From: Arthrobacter sp. Soil762
GTDB taxonomy: Bacteria > Actinomycetota > Actinomycetes > Actinomycetales > Micrococcaceae
Direction: 5' to 3'
Assembly: GCF_001428335.1 (NCBI RefSeq)
Contig: NZ_LMSG01000020.1
Location: 16,078-80,077 of the forward strand
Length of the DNA stretch: 64,000 nucleotides
Numbering within the stretch: position 1 is the stretch's first letter; every line of letters begins with the position of its first letter. The notes under the pieces are model-generated. The model had not been told where the DNA came from. It did not search any database and worked only from the letters and a program-made list of their open reading frames with translations. The position numbers and the translations under genes are program-made. Shown here piece by piece: positions 42,957 to 51,668 of this stretch.

Positions 42957-44180
42957 TTAGGCGGTCCGCTCCTGCGGGACCGCCTGCGATTTGCGGCCAA
43001 GCTCCGCGGTCCGCTTCACCGACCACCACAGCAGCAGCACCAGGAGCACGTTGCGGGTGGTCAGGATGGCAGCCATGACCGGGTGGGCGTGGATGAGGGG
43101 CGTGTAGAACAGCGGGTAGATCACAAACGTGGTGATGGCGATGCCCATGAGCAGGGCAGCCGGGACCTTCCACCGCTCCCAGTCGTGCGTCAGGCCCGCG
43201 ATGATCACCGGGGCCAGCCAGATGATGAACTGCGGCGACCCCACCTTGTTGAACACGATGAACGCCGTGGTCATCATCAGTGCGCCCTCGAGGAAGAGCT
43301 CCTCCCGCTCGGCGCCGCGGTTCAGTGCCCGGACCAGCAGGACGGCGGCCACTACGGCGGCGAGGATCAGCAGGGGCTGCATCAGGAACGCGGCCACGTC
43401 GGCGCCCGGGCCGTAGACCTCCGTGGAGTTGATCGCGGTGTTGTCCGCCATCTTGGACCCGGCGATGTTGAACACGCTGAGCCACACCCACGGTGTGGAG
43501 AAAGTGGCTTCCAGCTGCATGCCGCGCTCGCCCTGGTTGGTCAGGAAGTCCATGATGTGCGGCAGGCCGCCGGACAGGTACGTGCCCAGGCCCACGACGG
43601 CGGTGACTGCGACGCCGGACACCAGCACCTGGATCCGCTTGCGGCTGGCAATGACGATGGGTACCAGGACTGCTGCCGGCCACACCTTGAGCCAGGTGGC
43701 CACGCTCAGCAGGATCCCCGCCAGCACGGGGCGTTCGGCCGCGTACAGCAGGGCAATCAGCACGATGGGGGCGGTGATGCCCTCCACCCGGGCGAAGCTG
43801 AGGTAACCCATAAAGACGGTGAAAAACAGCCACCACCAGGCCGGAGCGATGCCCCGCACCTTCCGCGGTCCGCGCGTCAGGAAAGCAAGCCCGACGGCGT
43901 TGAGGGCTGTGATGATCAGGAACCAGCACAGGAGGTAGAGGCTTGGTCCGGCAATGTTCGCGAGGAAGATCGGGATCTGTGCCAGCACCGGGTAGACCCA
44001 GGGGCTGATCTTGCCGTCCAGGCTGTCCGGGTTGTAGCCGTCCATTGCCCACTGGCGGTACTGCTCGGTGTCGCTGAACGTATCGCCGTTGAGGAAGAAC
44101 GACGCCATCCAGCCCAGGAAATACAGGTGGATGACCGCGAAGCCCCACCAGACGCTGGACTGACGGGCGAACCAGTCCAC
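42957..44180 (-). CDS. GT87-like (DUF2029) membrane mannosyltransferase, copy B
   Basis: A 407-residue (or longer) multi-helix GT-C protein. The first loop NGDTFSDTEQYRQWAMDGYN with SPWVYPVLAQIPIFLA, then ATWLKVWPAAVLVPIVIASR and FNKVGSPQFIIWLAPVI, match its neighbour copy A throughout. It probably transfers mannose or arabinose from a polyprenyl phosphate donor in cell-envelope glycan synthesis. The first standard start is GTG at 44180, but homology to copy A extends upstream to an ATT codon at 44243, which has AAGGAG at correct distance. The true start may be that ATT (428 residues). Confidence 0.85.
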   Translation of the reverse strand: MDWFARQSSVWWGFAVIHLYFLGWMASFFLNGDTFSDTEQYRQWAMDGYNPDSLDGKISPWVYPVLAQIPIFLANIAGPSLYLLCWFLIITALNAVGLAFLTRGPRKVRGIAPAWWWLFFTVFMGYLSFARVEGITAPIVLIALLYAAERPVLAGILLSVATWLKVWPAAVLVPIVIASRKRIQVLVSGVAVTAVVGLGTYLSGGLPHIMDFLTNQGERGMQLEATFSTPWVWLSVFNIAGSKMADNTAINSTEVYGPGADVAAFLMQPLLILAAVVAAVLLVRALNRGAEREELFLEGALMMTTAFIVFNKVGSPQFIIWLAPVIIAGLTHDWERWKVPAALLMGIAITTFVIYPLFYTPLIHAHPVMAAILTTRNVLLVLLLWWSVKRTAELGRKSQAVPQERTA

Positions 44181-44244
44181 CGCTCGGGCGGGCAGGACGG
44201 TGCTGCGGACGCTGACCAGCCGGTCGAAGAACTTCGTGGAAATC

Positions 44245-45597
44245 TCAGGACTCCTTGAGCGCGGGGACGGTCGCGGGAGTCTTTTTGCCCAGCGAGTAGA
44301 GGCGCCGGACCGACCACAGGAACAGGACCACCAGAAGGACGTTGCGGATGGTCAGCACACCGGCCATGAGGGGGTTGTTGTGGCTGAGGGCATCGTAGAA
44401 CAGCGGGTAGATGAAGAACGTGGCCACGGCGATGGCGATGAGCATGGCCGCGGGGACCCGCCATTCACGCCAGCTGTGCGCCAGGCCAACAGCCACGGCC
44501 GGGGCCAGCCAGACCATGAACTGGGGCGATCCCACCTTGTTGAAGACCACGAAGGCGGTGGCCAGCGTGAGCGCGCCGGCCAGCAGCAGTTCGGTCCGGT
44601 CCACGCCGCCGTCGGCCTTGCCGTTGCCGTTGAGCTTGCCGTTGTGCAGCGCCCAGAAGGTTAGCCCGGCCACGAGCAGCGCGGCAAGGATGAGGAGCGG
44701 CTGCATCAGCACGGACATCACGGCGGTGCCGGGCCCGTCCACCTGCATGGAGTTGATATCGGTGTTCATGTACATCCGGGAGTCGCCGATGTTCAGCACC
44801 GACAGCCACAGCCACGGGGTGGTGAATGTTGCCTCGAGCTGCATGCCCCTGTCACCCTGCTGGGTCAGGAAGTTCAGCAGCTTGGAAACACTGCCAACCG
44901 CGGCGGCGAGTGCCACCACCACTGCTGACGTGGCCACACCGGCCAGCACCACCAGCAGGCGGTTCTTGACCACGGCGAACAGGGCCAGCATGACGGCCGC
45001 CGGCCACACCTTCACCCAGGTGGCGGCGGCGAGGATGACCGAGGCGATGAACGGCCGGCCCACGCCATAGGCCAGTGCCACCAGGACGATCGGTGCGGTG
45101 AGGCCGTCCACGCGCGCAAAGCCCAGCCAGCCCATCAGCAGCGTGAAGATCAGCCACCACCAGCCAGCGGGGATCGCGTCCTGGTTGCGGCCGCGGTCCG
45201 TCAGCTTCGCCAGGCCCCAGCCGTTGAGGAGAGAGGTCATCAGCACCCAAAGGAAGAAGAACGGTCCGGGTCCGGCCAGCCCCGCCAATGCCATGGGGAT
45301 CAGCGCGAGGATGGGGTACACCCACGGGCTGGGGCCGCCGCTGAGGTTGGCTTCGTCGAAACCCGCCCGGGCCCAGTCGCGGTAAATGAAGGTGTCGCTG
45401 AACGCCTCGCCGCGCATGGACAGCAGCGCCGCGAAGATCAGGAACCCCAGGTGCACCAGGATAAAGCCGGTGAGGAGCCCCCGCGGCGTGTTCAGCCAGG
45501 ACCGTGCGGCCGCTGGCAGGATGACGTTGCGGATCCGGGTGAGCGTGGCGAAGAATGCGTCCGTGGAAATGGCGGAATCCTTGTCAGAGAGGGGCAA
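44245..45597 (-). CDS. GT87-like (DUF2029) membrane mannosyltransferase, copy A
   Basis: A 450-residue GT-C membrane protein, tandem paralogue of the next gene. Shared motifs are GEAFSDTFIYRDWARAGFDE, GPSPWVYPILALIPMAL, FARVDGLTAPIVLVALAYG, ATWVKVWPAAVMLALFAVV, LEATFTTPWLWLSVLNIGDS and FNKVGSPQFMVWLAPAVAVG. The 25-residue N-terminal leader is cytoplasmic. It ends one base before the presumed ATT start of copy B. Role in envelope mannan or arabinan assembly is by family analogy. Confidence 0.87.
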   Translation of the reverse strand: MPLSDKDSAISTDAFFATLTRIRNVILPAAARSWLNTPRGLLTGFILVHLGFLIFAALLSMRGEAFSDTFIYRDWARAGFDEANLSGGPSPWVYPILALIPMALAGLAGPGPFFFLWVLMTSLLNGWGLAKLTDRGRNQDAIPAGWWWLIFTLLMGWLGFARVDGLTAPIVLVALAYGVGRPFIASVILAAATWVKVWPAAVMLALFAVVKNRLLVVLAGVATSAVVVALAAAVGSVSKLLNFLTQQGDRGMQLEATFTTPWLWLSVLNIGDSRMYMNTDINSMQVDGPGTAVMSVLMQPLLILAALLVAGLTFWALHNGKLNGNGKADGGVDRTELLLAGALTLATAFVVFNKVGSPQFMVWLAPAVAVGLAHSWREWRVPAAMLIAIAVATFFIYPLFYDALSHNNPLMAGVLTIRNVLLVVLFLWSVRRLYSLGKKTPATVPALKES

Positions 45598-45727
45598 AAA
45601 CAGGTGCCGGATCTTGCCGCGGGGCTGGAGCCGGGAGCATCGGAGGTCCGTCTACAACAGCCTCCACCATGAGTCAAGGGTAGTTGAATGTCGGTGGTGC
45701 CCAATAATCCTGCGGCTTCGCGATTGT

Positions 45728-46837
45728 CTACTCGGACTTGGTCTGGCGGTAGCGCTCGATCTGTTTGAGCCGCCGCAGGAGGCTGTCGCGCCGCGGGTGC
45801 GGAACGGCGTCGGGCGCCTCTGCGGTGAGGTCAATGTGTTTGGTGCCGTACTGCCAGAGCAGGAGGTCATCCAGCAGGCGGTCCGGGCCGGGGGAGTAGC
45901 GGTGGTCCAGTGCCTTGCGGACCTCGGTGATCCGCTGGGCGCTGAGCAGGCCGGCCAGCTGGACCGTCTGGTTGAGACCGTGGGCCGCCATGAGCTCGGA
46001 CGCCCAGCCCCAGTCGTCATCCACTTTGCGGTCCACGTGCGGCAGCAGCGTGCGCCAGACGTCCCGGATCCGGTTGGGGGTGAGCTGCGCGGCGCCTTCG
46101 CCGTCCATGTCCCAGTAGCTGCGGACTTCCTCATAGCGTTCGTGCAGGTCCGCGAAGGCGCTTTCCACGGTTTCCAGCATGGCGGCGGTGGCGGTGAACT
46201 GCCGGTCGAAATGCGGCGTCCAGGCGCGTGGGTCCTCGGCCTTGAAGCGGATGTCGTGCTCGATCTCGCTCCAGGCGTGGGCAAAGACGGTGCGGATCTG
46301 GCATTCGAAGAAGTAGCTGCCGTTGGCCGGAATGTCCGGGTTGAAGGCCTGCTGGTAATCCTTGACGGCCTCGTTCTGGATGGTGCGCAGGATGAGGTGG
46401 CGGCTGGAATAGCCGTACGTGCCGGACTCGATGGAGCCGATGTCCTTTTCGCGGTCGCCGCGGCAGTCGAACACCTGGCGCTGGCGCTTGATGATGTTGG
46501 CCACCAGGGCGTTCTCCGCGGGCAGCTTGGTGATGACGCGCACGCCCACCATGTCGTTAAGGGTGCGGAACGGGTCCGGGAACTTCAGTACCGGCGGACC
46601 GCCGGGTTCCAGCGGTTCCTCAATCCGGGAAATCTTCTCCCGGAAGGATTCCACCGATTTGGTGCGCCCGGTGACGAACAGCGGCGTGACCTCGGTGTCC
46701 TTCAACATGTCGCGGAGGATGTGGAGAACGTCCTTGGTGACCAGCTTCAGGGCAGGGCGGACGCGCTCGTAGATCTCCACGTTCTCCTGCACGGATTCAC
46801 GCAGGCTGATGTCCAGGCTGTCCCAGTTACTCGGCAT
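45728..46837 (-). CDS. RelA/SpoT-domain GTP pyrophosphokinase
   Basis: A 369-residue protein with a RelA/SpoT synthetase domain at ~50-230: TPLFVTGRTKSVESFREKIS, FRTLNDMVGVRVITKLPAEN, SGTYGYSSRHLILRTIQN and FECQIRTVFAHAWSEIEHDI. The HD hydrolase, TGS and ACT domains of full RSH proteins are absent, so it is a synthetase-only form. It probably makes (p)ppGpp from GTP/GDP and ATP. The C-terminal ~120 residues are helical, of unknown role, and ensure it is longer than typical small alarmone synthetases (~220). Confidence 0.88.
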   Translation of the reverse strand: MPSNWDSLDISLRESVQENVEIYERVRPALKLVTKDVLHILRDMLKDTEVTPLFVTGRTKSVESFREKISRIEEPLEPGGPPVLKFPDPFRTLNDMVGVRVITKLPAENALVANIIKRQRQVFDCRGDREKDIGSIESGTYGYSSRHLILRTIQNEAVKDYQQAFNPDIPANGSYFFECQIRTVFAHAWSEIEHDIRFKAEDPRAWTPHFDRQFTATAAMLETVESAFADLHERYEEVRSYWDMDGEGAAQLTPNRIRDVWRTLLPHVDRKVDDDWGWASELMAAHGLNQTVQLAGLLSAQRITEVRKALDHRYSPGPDRLLDDLLLWQYGTKHIDLTAEAPDAVPHPRRDSLLRRLKQIERYRQTKSE

Positions 46838-46890
46838 GCCCCCAGCTTACGGCGGGGGTGTGACAGCGGCTTGTCATGCCCGGCTCAGTG

Positions 46891-47928
46891 TTATGCCGAT
46901 GTCGAGTTGCGGACCACCAGCGAGCTTTCCAGCGTCAGCTGAGGCTGCTCCAGCCGGAGGCCTTCCATGAGCAGGCGCAGCTGCTCTCCTGCCTTCAGCC
47001 CCAGCGAAGTTGCGGGCAGGTGCACGCTGGTCAGGCTGGGATTGCTCGTGGCGGAGTATGGCAGATCATCGAAGCCGGCTATGGCCAGCTGGCCCGGGAT
47101 CTGCACGCCTGCCACCCGTGCTTCCTGCAGTACTCCGTAGGCGTGGGTGTCCGTGCAACAGACGATGGCGGTGACCCCGGCCTGCTGCCACGCCGGCCAG
47201 GCGGCGGCGAATGCGGCGGCGGACGCGCCGACATCGATGGTGGTACTGATGATGCCGTCGGCGGGCACCGACATTCCGTGTGCGCTGGCAGCGGCCAGGA
47301 AGGCACGGCGTCTGAGCTCAAATGTGGCCGTGCCTGTCACGCTGTCCACGTAGGCCACCCGGCGGTGCCCACTGTCCGCCAAATGCGCGGCCAGCTGGCG
47401 CGCGCCGTGCGCAACGTCCAGATTCACGGACGGGGCGTAGGCCTCCAGCCCCGGGGCATCGAGCAGGACCACGGGCCCCGCGGCGGAAAGATCGTCCAGG
47501 AATTCTGCGTTGGGAGCGTCAACCAGAAGCCCGGCCGGGCGGAGCGCCATCAGCTTGCGGACGTCGTCGGCGTGCGGGAACTCCCCGGCGTCGGTGACGG
47601 ACAGCAGCAGCTGGTAATCAGCCCCGAGCGACTCCCGGACGCCGGCGATCACCTTGGCGAAAAACGGGTTGGAGATGTCCGGGGCCACGAGTAAGACGAT
47701 GGAGCTGACGCCTTTGGCCAGCGAACTGCCCACGCTGTCCACGACGTAGCCGAGCTCGGAAATAGCCTCCCGCACCCTGACGACATTGTCCTCAGAGACG
47801 CGGCCGGAAGTCTTGCCGTTGGCCACCAGGGAAACCGTCGCCGTCGAGACGCCGGCGCGGGCAGCGACCATGGCCGCCGTGATCCGCCGCGAGCGGACGG
47901 ATTGCTGCACCTGCTCCGCGGATTCCAT
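46891..47928 (-). CDS. LacI-family transcriptional regulator
   Basis: A 345-residue LacI/GalR regulator. The HTH is VAARAGVSTATVSLVANGKT, with hinge helix around SEDNVVRVREAISELGYV. The effector domain follows (SIVLLVAPDISNPFFAKVIA, GVTAIVCCTDTHAYGVLQEA, LAIAGFDDLPYSATSNPSLT). The ATG at 47928 with CGAGG upstream is chosen over an upstream ATG that lies in a tetranucleotide repeat. Two LacI-type operators stand in front of the nucleoside operon 2.6 kb away (50540-50574), making this the best local candidate for its repressor (compare UriR of corynebacteria). Confidence 0.9.
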   Translation of the reverse strand: MESAEQVQQSVRSRRITAAMVAARAGVSTATVSLVANGKTSGRVSEDNVVRVREAISELGYVVDSVGSSLAKGVSSIVLLVAPDISNPFFAKVIAGVRESLGADYQLLLSVTDAGEFPHADDVRKLMALRPAGLLVDAPNAEFLDDLSAAGPVVLLDAPGLEAYAPSVNLDVAHGARQLAAHLADSGHRRVAYVDSVTGTATFELRRRAFLAAASAHGMSVPADGIISTTIDVGASAAAFAAAWPAWQQAGVTAIVCCTDTHAYGVLQEARVAGVQIPGQLAIAGFDDLPYSATSNPSLTSVHLPATSLGLKAGEQLRLLMEGLRLEQPQLTLESSLVVRNSTSA

Positions 47929-47941
47929 ACCTCGATCGTAG

Positions 47942-47961
47942 TAGGTAGGTAGGCAGGCAGG
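47942..47961. repeat. Tetranucleotide repeat upstream of the LacI gene
   Basis: (TAGG)3 followed by (CAGG)2, 14-33 bp upstream of the LacI ATG. A tandem repeat in this position can change length by slipped-strand mispairing and so alter leader spacing or an upstream in-frame start. Confidence 0.6.
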
Positions 47962-47988
47962 CATGCGGGCGTTCCGTCCGCCGGCGTT

Positions 47989-49032
47989 CTAGACGAGGGT
48001 GGAAGTGTCGATGACGAACCGGTAGCGCACGTCCGAGGCGAGAACGCGTTCGTAGGCATCGTTGATCTTGCTGGCCGGGATGACTTCGATTTCGGCGCCG
48101 AGGTTGTGCTCGGCGCAGAAGTCGAGCATTTCCTGGGTTTCGCGGATCCCGCCGATCATGGAGCCGGCGAAGGAGCGGCGGCCGATGATGAGGGCGAACG
48201 CGTTGACCGGGAGCGGTTCAGCGGGCGCACCGACGTTGACCAGGGCTCCGTCGAGGGTCAGCAGCTGCAGGTAGGCGCTGATGTCGATTGATGCGCTCAC
48301 GGTGTTGATGATCAGGTCGAAGGTGCCGGCGAGGTCCTCAAAGGTGGTCTCGTCGCTGGTGGCGTAGTAGTGGTCCGCGCCCAGCTTCAGTCCGTCCTCC
48401 TGCTTTTTCAGCGATTGGGAGAGTACGGTGACTTCGGCGCCCATGGCGTGGGCGAGTTTGACGGCCATGTGGCCGAGTCCGCCGAGGCCGACGACGGCGA
48501 CCTTCTTCCCGGGGCCGGCACCCCAGTGCCGCAGTGGGGAGTACGTGGTGACGCCCGCGCACAGCAGGGGAGCGGCGGCGTCGAGCTCGATGCCTTCGGG
48601 GATCCGCACAACGAAGTCTTCGGTTACGACGACGTGGGTGGAGTAGCCGCCCTGCGTGATGGTGCCGTCGCGGTCCACGGCGCCGTAGGTGCCGATGTTG
48701 CCGTTCAGGCAGTACTGTTCTTCGCCCTTGAGGCAGTTGGCGCATTCGCGGCAGGAGTTGACCATGCAGCCGACGCCGACCCGGTCTCCGATAGCGTGCT
48801 TGGTGACGGCGGAGCCGATTTCGGTGACGATGCCGGCGATTTCGTGGCCGGGGGCGAGCGGGTACTGCTGGGGTCCCCAGTCGCCGCGGACGGTGTGGAT
48901 GTCCGAGTGGCAGATGCCGGCGAACTTGATGTCGATCAGGACATCGTGCGGTCCGACGTCGCGGCGTTCGATTGTGGTGGGGATCAGGTCCCCGGCGGCG
49001 GACGGAGCGGCGTAAGCATTAGCGGTAAACAA
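47989..49032 (-). CDS. Zinc-dependent alcohol dehydrogenase (CAD/AdhA type)
   Basis: A 347-residue medium-chain dehydrogenase. Catalytic zinc ligands: Cys in FAGICHSDIHTVRGDWG and His-Glu in YPLAPGHEIAGIV. Structural zinc: CRECANCLKGEEQYC. Rossmann motif VAVVGLGGLGHMAVKLAHAM; LLCAGVTTYSPLRHWG supplies the third catalytic Cys. It reduces aldehydes to alcohols with NADPH, as in the YahK/CAD group. The start is a TTG at 49032 with AGGAGA at good distance; the longer ATG-initiated form adds an unconserved leader. Divergent from an MmyB-type regulator that likely controls it. Confidence 0.92.
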   Translation of the reverse strand: MFTANAYAAPSAAGDLIPTTIERRDVGPHDVLIDIKFAGICHSDIHTVRGDWGPQQYPLAPGHEIAGIVTEIGSAVTKHAIGDRVGVGCMVNSCRECANCLKGEEQYCLNGNIGTYGAVDRDGTITQGGYSTHVVVTEDFVVRIPEGIELDAAAPLLCAGVTTYSPLRHWGAGPGKKVAVVGLGGLGHMAVKLAHAMGAEVTVLSQSLKKQEDGLKLGADHYYATSDETTFEDLAGTFDLIINTVSASIDISAYLQLLTLDGALVNVGAPAEPLPVNAFALIIGRRSFAGSMIGGIRETQEMLDFCAEHNLGAEIEVIPASKINDAYERVLASDVRYRFVIDTSTLV

Positions 49033-49160
49033 TATTTTCTCCTGTTTTGGGGTGCCTTCCACCAATATCACCCCATTTCCAACGGCTGAAGAAGGCTGCG
49101 TTTATAGGGGTATAAGCTCTCCCCCCCTTTAGCCCGGTGAACCGGGGCTATCGTGGTTTC

Positions 49161-50060
49161 ATGGACAACCAGCCCGAGAACCGCGCCGACATCCGGGACT
49201 TCCTGGCCAGCCGCCGCGCCAAAATCCGTCCGGAGCAGGTGGGGCTGCCCGCGGGCAGCCGTCGCCGCGTTCCTGGACTGCGCCGCGAAGAGGTTGCTGT
49301 CCTCGCCGGAGTGAGCACCGAGTGGTACGCGCGGTTGGAGAAGGGCAACATCAGCGGCGTGTCTGACGACGTCCTCAAGGCCGTCGCCCGGGCACTGCAT
49401 CTGAACGATGAGGAATGCCTGTACCTTTTCGAGCTGGCACGGGCCGCCCGGCCCATGCGCCGGACGCATTCCCGCCGCAAGGAAGTGGGGCTGCCGCTGC
49501 CTGTTCATTGGCTGCTTGATTCCGTCACCATGTCGGCCGCGTTGGTCCGCAATGGCCGCCTCGATATCGTGGCCTCTAATGCGCTGGGGCGAGCACTCCA
49601 CGCGCCCATATTTGCCAGCGACACCACCGCTGCCAACGGCCACGCAAACTTCGCACGCTTTCACTTCCTCGACCCGGCCGCACGGGAGTTCTTCGTCGAC
49701 TGGGACGCCGGCGCCGCGGCCACCGCCGCTCTGCTGCGCGCCGAGGCCGGCCGTGAGCCCAACGACCGCTCTCTGCGCGAACTCGTAGGCGAACTATCCA
49801 CATTGAGCCCCGAGTTCCGCACACTATGGGCATCGCATGACATCCGTTTCCGTCACGAGGGAACCAAACGGCTGCGACACCCCGTGGTGGGCGAGCTGGA
49901 GCTGACCTACCAGTCCCTGGCGTTGACCGCCTCCCCGGGTGTCGTCAACGACGTCAGCTTCTACACGGCCGAACCCGGAACGACCCACGAAGAGCGCATC
50001 AAACTCCTCACGAGCTGGGCGGCCACGGCGGTTTCGGAAGCAGCAAAACCGAACAATTAG
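49161..50060 (+). CDS. XRE-type regulator with MmyB-like ligand domain
   Basis: A 299-residue regulator. The N-terminal helix-turn-helix (RRVPGLRREEVAVLAGVSTE, WYARLEKGNISGVSDDVLKA) is followed by the MmyB-like domain, a PAS-like pocket seen in actinobacterial regulators (PVHWLLDSVTMSAALVRNGR, LDIVASNALGRALHAP, FHFLDPAAREFFVDWD). These proteins bind fatty-acyl-like or other small hydrophobic ligands and usually control a divergent oxidoreductase. Here the partner is the alcohol dehydrogenase. The ATG at 49161 fits the family; earlier ATG codons lack homology. Confidence 0.92.
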   Translation: MDNQPENRADIRDFLASRRAKIRPEQVGLPAGSRRRVPGLRREEVAVLAGVSTEWYARLEKGNISGVSDDVLKAVARALHLNDEECLYLFELARAARPMRRTHSRRKEVGLPLPVHWLLDSVTMSAALVRNGRLDIVASNALGRALHAPIFASDTTAANGHANFARFHFLDPAAREFFVDWDAGAAATAALLRAEAGREPNDRSLRELVGELSTLSPEFRTLWASHDIRFRHEGTKRLRHPVVGELELTYQSLALTASPGVVNDVSFYTAEPGTTHEERIKLLTSWAATAVSEAAKPNN

Positions 50061-50068
50061 CGTGTTGG

Positions 50069-50505
50069 CGCAGGCGTTACGAGGTCCGGGGGCTGTTGTC
50101 TCTGCTGACCGGTAAACCGGTTGACGAATCCGTGACGGACTTCCCGCCCGTCTACTCCGACTTCGGGAAAAACTTCTCCCTCGGCGACAGGATCTTCATC
50201 AATTCCGGGTGCAAGTTTCAAGATCACGGCGGTGTAGCCATCGGGGACGACTGCCTGATCGGGCACAACGTGGTGATAGCCACGCTCAACCACGACATCA
50301 TGCCGAGCCGTCGCGCGGACATGCACCCGCCCCTGTGGTCATTGGCCGCAATGTTTGGATCGGGGCGAACGCCACAATTCTGCCGGGCGTGACGATCGGT
50401 GATGATGCCGTGGTGGCGGCTGCGTACGTGGTCACGAAGGACGTACTGGAAAGTGCAATTGTCGTGGGGTCGCCTGCACGGGTAGTGCGCTCCGTAACAG
50501 ACTGA
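50069..50505 (+). pseudogene. Sugar O-acetyltransferase, truncated and frameshifted
   Basis: Hexapeptide-repeat acetyltransferase remnant. One frame reads LLTGKPVDESVTDFPPVYSD, GDRIFINSGCKFQDHGG and GHNVVIATLNHDI; after MHP at about 50328 the homology continues in another frame (PVVIGRNVWIGANATILPGV, VVAAAYVVTKDV, VVGSPARVVR). One base is missing in the CACCCGCCCCT tract. The N-terminal ~40 residues are also gone: homology begins about 10 bp after the stop of the preceding regulator. Two lesions make this non-functional. It was probably a left-handed beta-helix transferase of the LacA/maa type. Confidence 0.85.
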
Positions 50506-50539
50506 ACCCGCCGGGGTTCCAAGGCAGCACACCAAAACA

Positions 50540-50574
50540 TCAAGCGCTTGACGTGGACAACGTTAAGCGCTTGA
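50540..50574 (+). promoter_or_regulatory. Two LacI-type operators and promoter of the nucleoside operon
   Basis: TCAAGCGCTTGA (50540-50551) is a perfect 12-bp palindrome; TTAAGCGCTTGA (50563-50574) differs in one outer base. Centres are 23 bp apart, about two helical turns. Each ends in TTGAC(G), and the second provides a TTGACG -35 box at 50571-50576, with CATGAT about 18 bp later as a -10. LacI-family repressors recognise CG-centred palindromes of this type, so the pair should silence the promoter in the absence of nucleoside or ribose. Confidence 0.8.
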
Positions 50575-50657
50575 CGCGCGGCCCGGGCGGATGCCATGAT
50601 CACTCTGAATGCTTTCGGCCACTGCCTCGGCAGGCCCCAATGACGTGGAGATTTAAC

Positions 50658-51668
50658 GTGGAATCCAAACCGATGAAACCCGCCCCCAAGAAGATCATTC
50701 TTGACTGCGACCCCGGGCACGACGATGCCGTGGCCATCCTGCTCGCGCACGGCAACCCGGACATTGAACTGCTGGCCGTCACCACCGTGGTGGGCAACCA
50801 GACGCTCGAAAAGGTCACCAAGAACGCGCTCGCCGTCGGGACAATCGCCGGCATCACCGGGGTGCCGTTTGCCGCCGGCTGCGGCCGGCCCCTGGTCCGC
50901 ACCATCGAAACCGCGCCGTCCATCCACGGCGAGACGGGCATGGACGGCCCCGCGCAGCCCGAGTCCACCATCGAACTGGACCCGCGCCACGCCGTCGACC
51001 TCATCATTGACACTGTGATGGCCCACGAACCGGGCACGGTCACTTTGGTCCCCACCGGCGGCCTCACCAATATCGCGCTGGCAGCCCGCAAGGAACCGCG
51101 CATTGTGGAACGCGTCAAGGAAGTTGTCCTCATGGGCGGCGGCTACCACGTGGGCAACTGGAGCGCCGTGGCCGAATTCAACATCATCATCGACCCCGAG
51201 GCCGCCCACATCGTGTTCAACGAGAAATGGCCGGTCGTGATGGTGGGCCTGGACCTCACCCACCAGGCCCTGGCCACCCCGGACGTCGTGGCGAAGATCG
51301 CGGCCATCGGCACCAAACCGGCGCAGTTCGTGATGGAACTGATGGAGTTCTTCACCCAGACCTACAAGGATGCCCAGGGCTTCGACTACCCGCCCGTGCA
51401 CGACCCCTGCGCCGTGGCCTACGTGATCGACCCCGGCATCGTCACCACCCGGAAAGTGCCCGTGGACATCGAACTCCAGGGCACGCTGACCCTCGGCATG
51501 ACCGTGGCCGACTTCCGCGCACCGGCGCCGGATGACTGCACCACATCCGTGGCCGTGGACCTGGACCACGCGCGCTTCTGGGACCTCGTCACGGATGCTC
51601 TGGTGCGCATCGGCGAACCTGCCGCCCTTGAAGCAGCCGCCCTTGCAGCAGCCACGGGAGGCAACTAA
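50658..51668 (+). CDS. uriH: Ribonucleoside hydrolase, uridine-preferring type
   Basis: A 336-residue nucleoside hydrolase cleaving the N-glycosidic bond of ribonucleosides to base and ribose. The calcium-site motif is LDCDPGHDDAVAILLAHGNP. Also present: TLVPTGGLTNIALAARKEP, EVVLMGGGYHVGNWSAVAEF, NIIIDPEAAHIVF and HDPCAVAYVIDP. GTG at 50658 with GGAG upstream is the likely start; an ATG at 50640 is possible. It is first in an operon with a carrier and ribokinase, an order that parallels the corynebacterial uridine genes (uriH, uriT, rbsK1). Confidence 0.9.
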   Translation: MESKPMKPAPKKIILDCDPGHDDAVAILLAHGNPDIELLAVTTVVGNQTLEKVTKNALAVGTIAGITGVPFAAGCGRPLVRTIETAPSIHGETGMDGPAQPESTIELDPRHAVDLIIDTVMAHEPGTVTLVPTGGLTNIALAARKEPRIVERVKEVVLMGGGYHVGNWSAVAEFNIIIDPEAAHIVFNEKWPVVMVGLDLTHQALATPDVVAKIAAIGTKPAQFVMELMEFFTQTYKDAQGFDYPPVHDPCAVAYVIDPGIVTTRKVPVDIELQGTLTLGMTVADFRAPAPDDCTTSVAVDLDHARFWDLVTDALVRIGEPAALEAAALAAATGGN

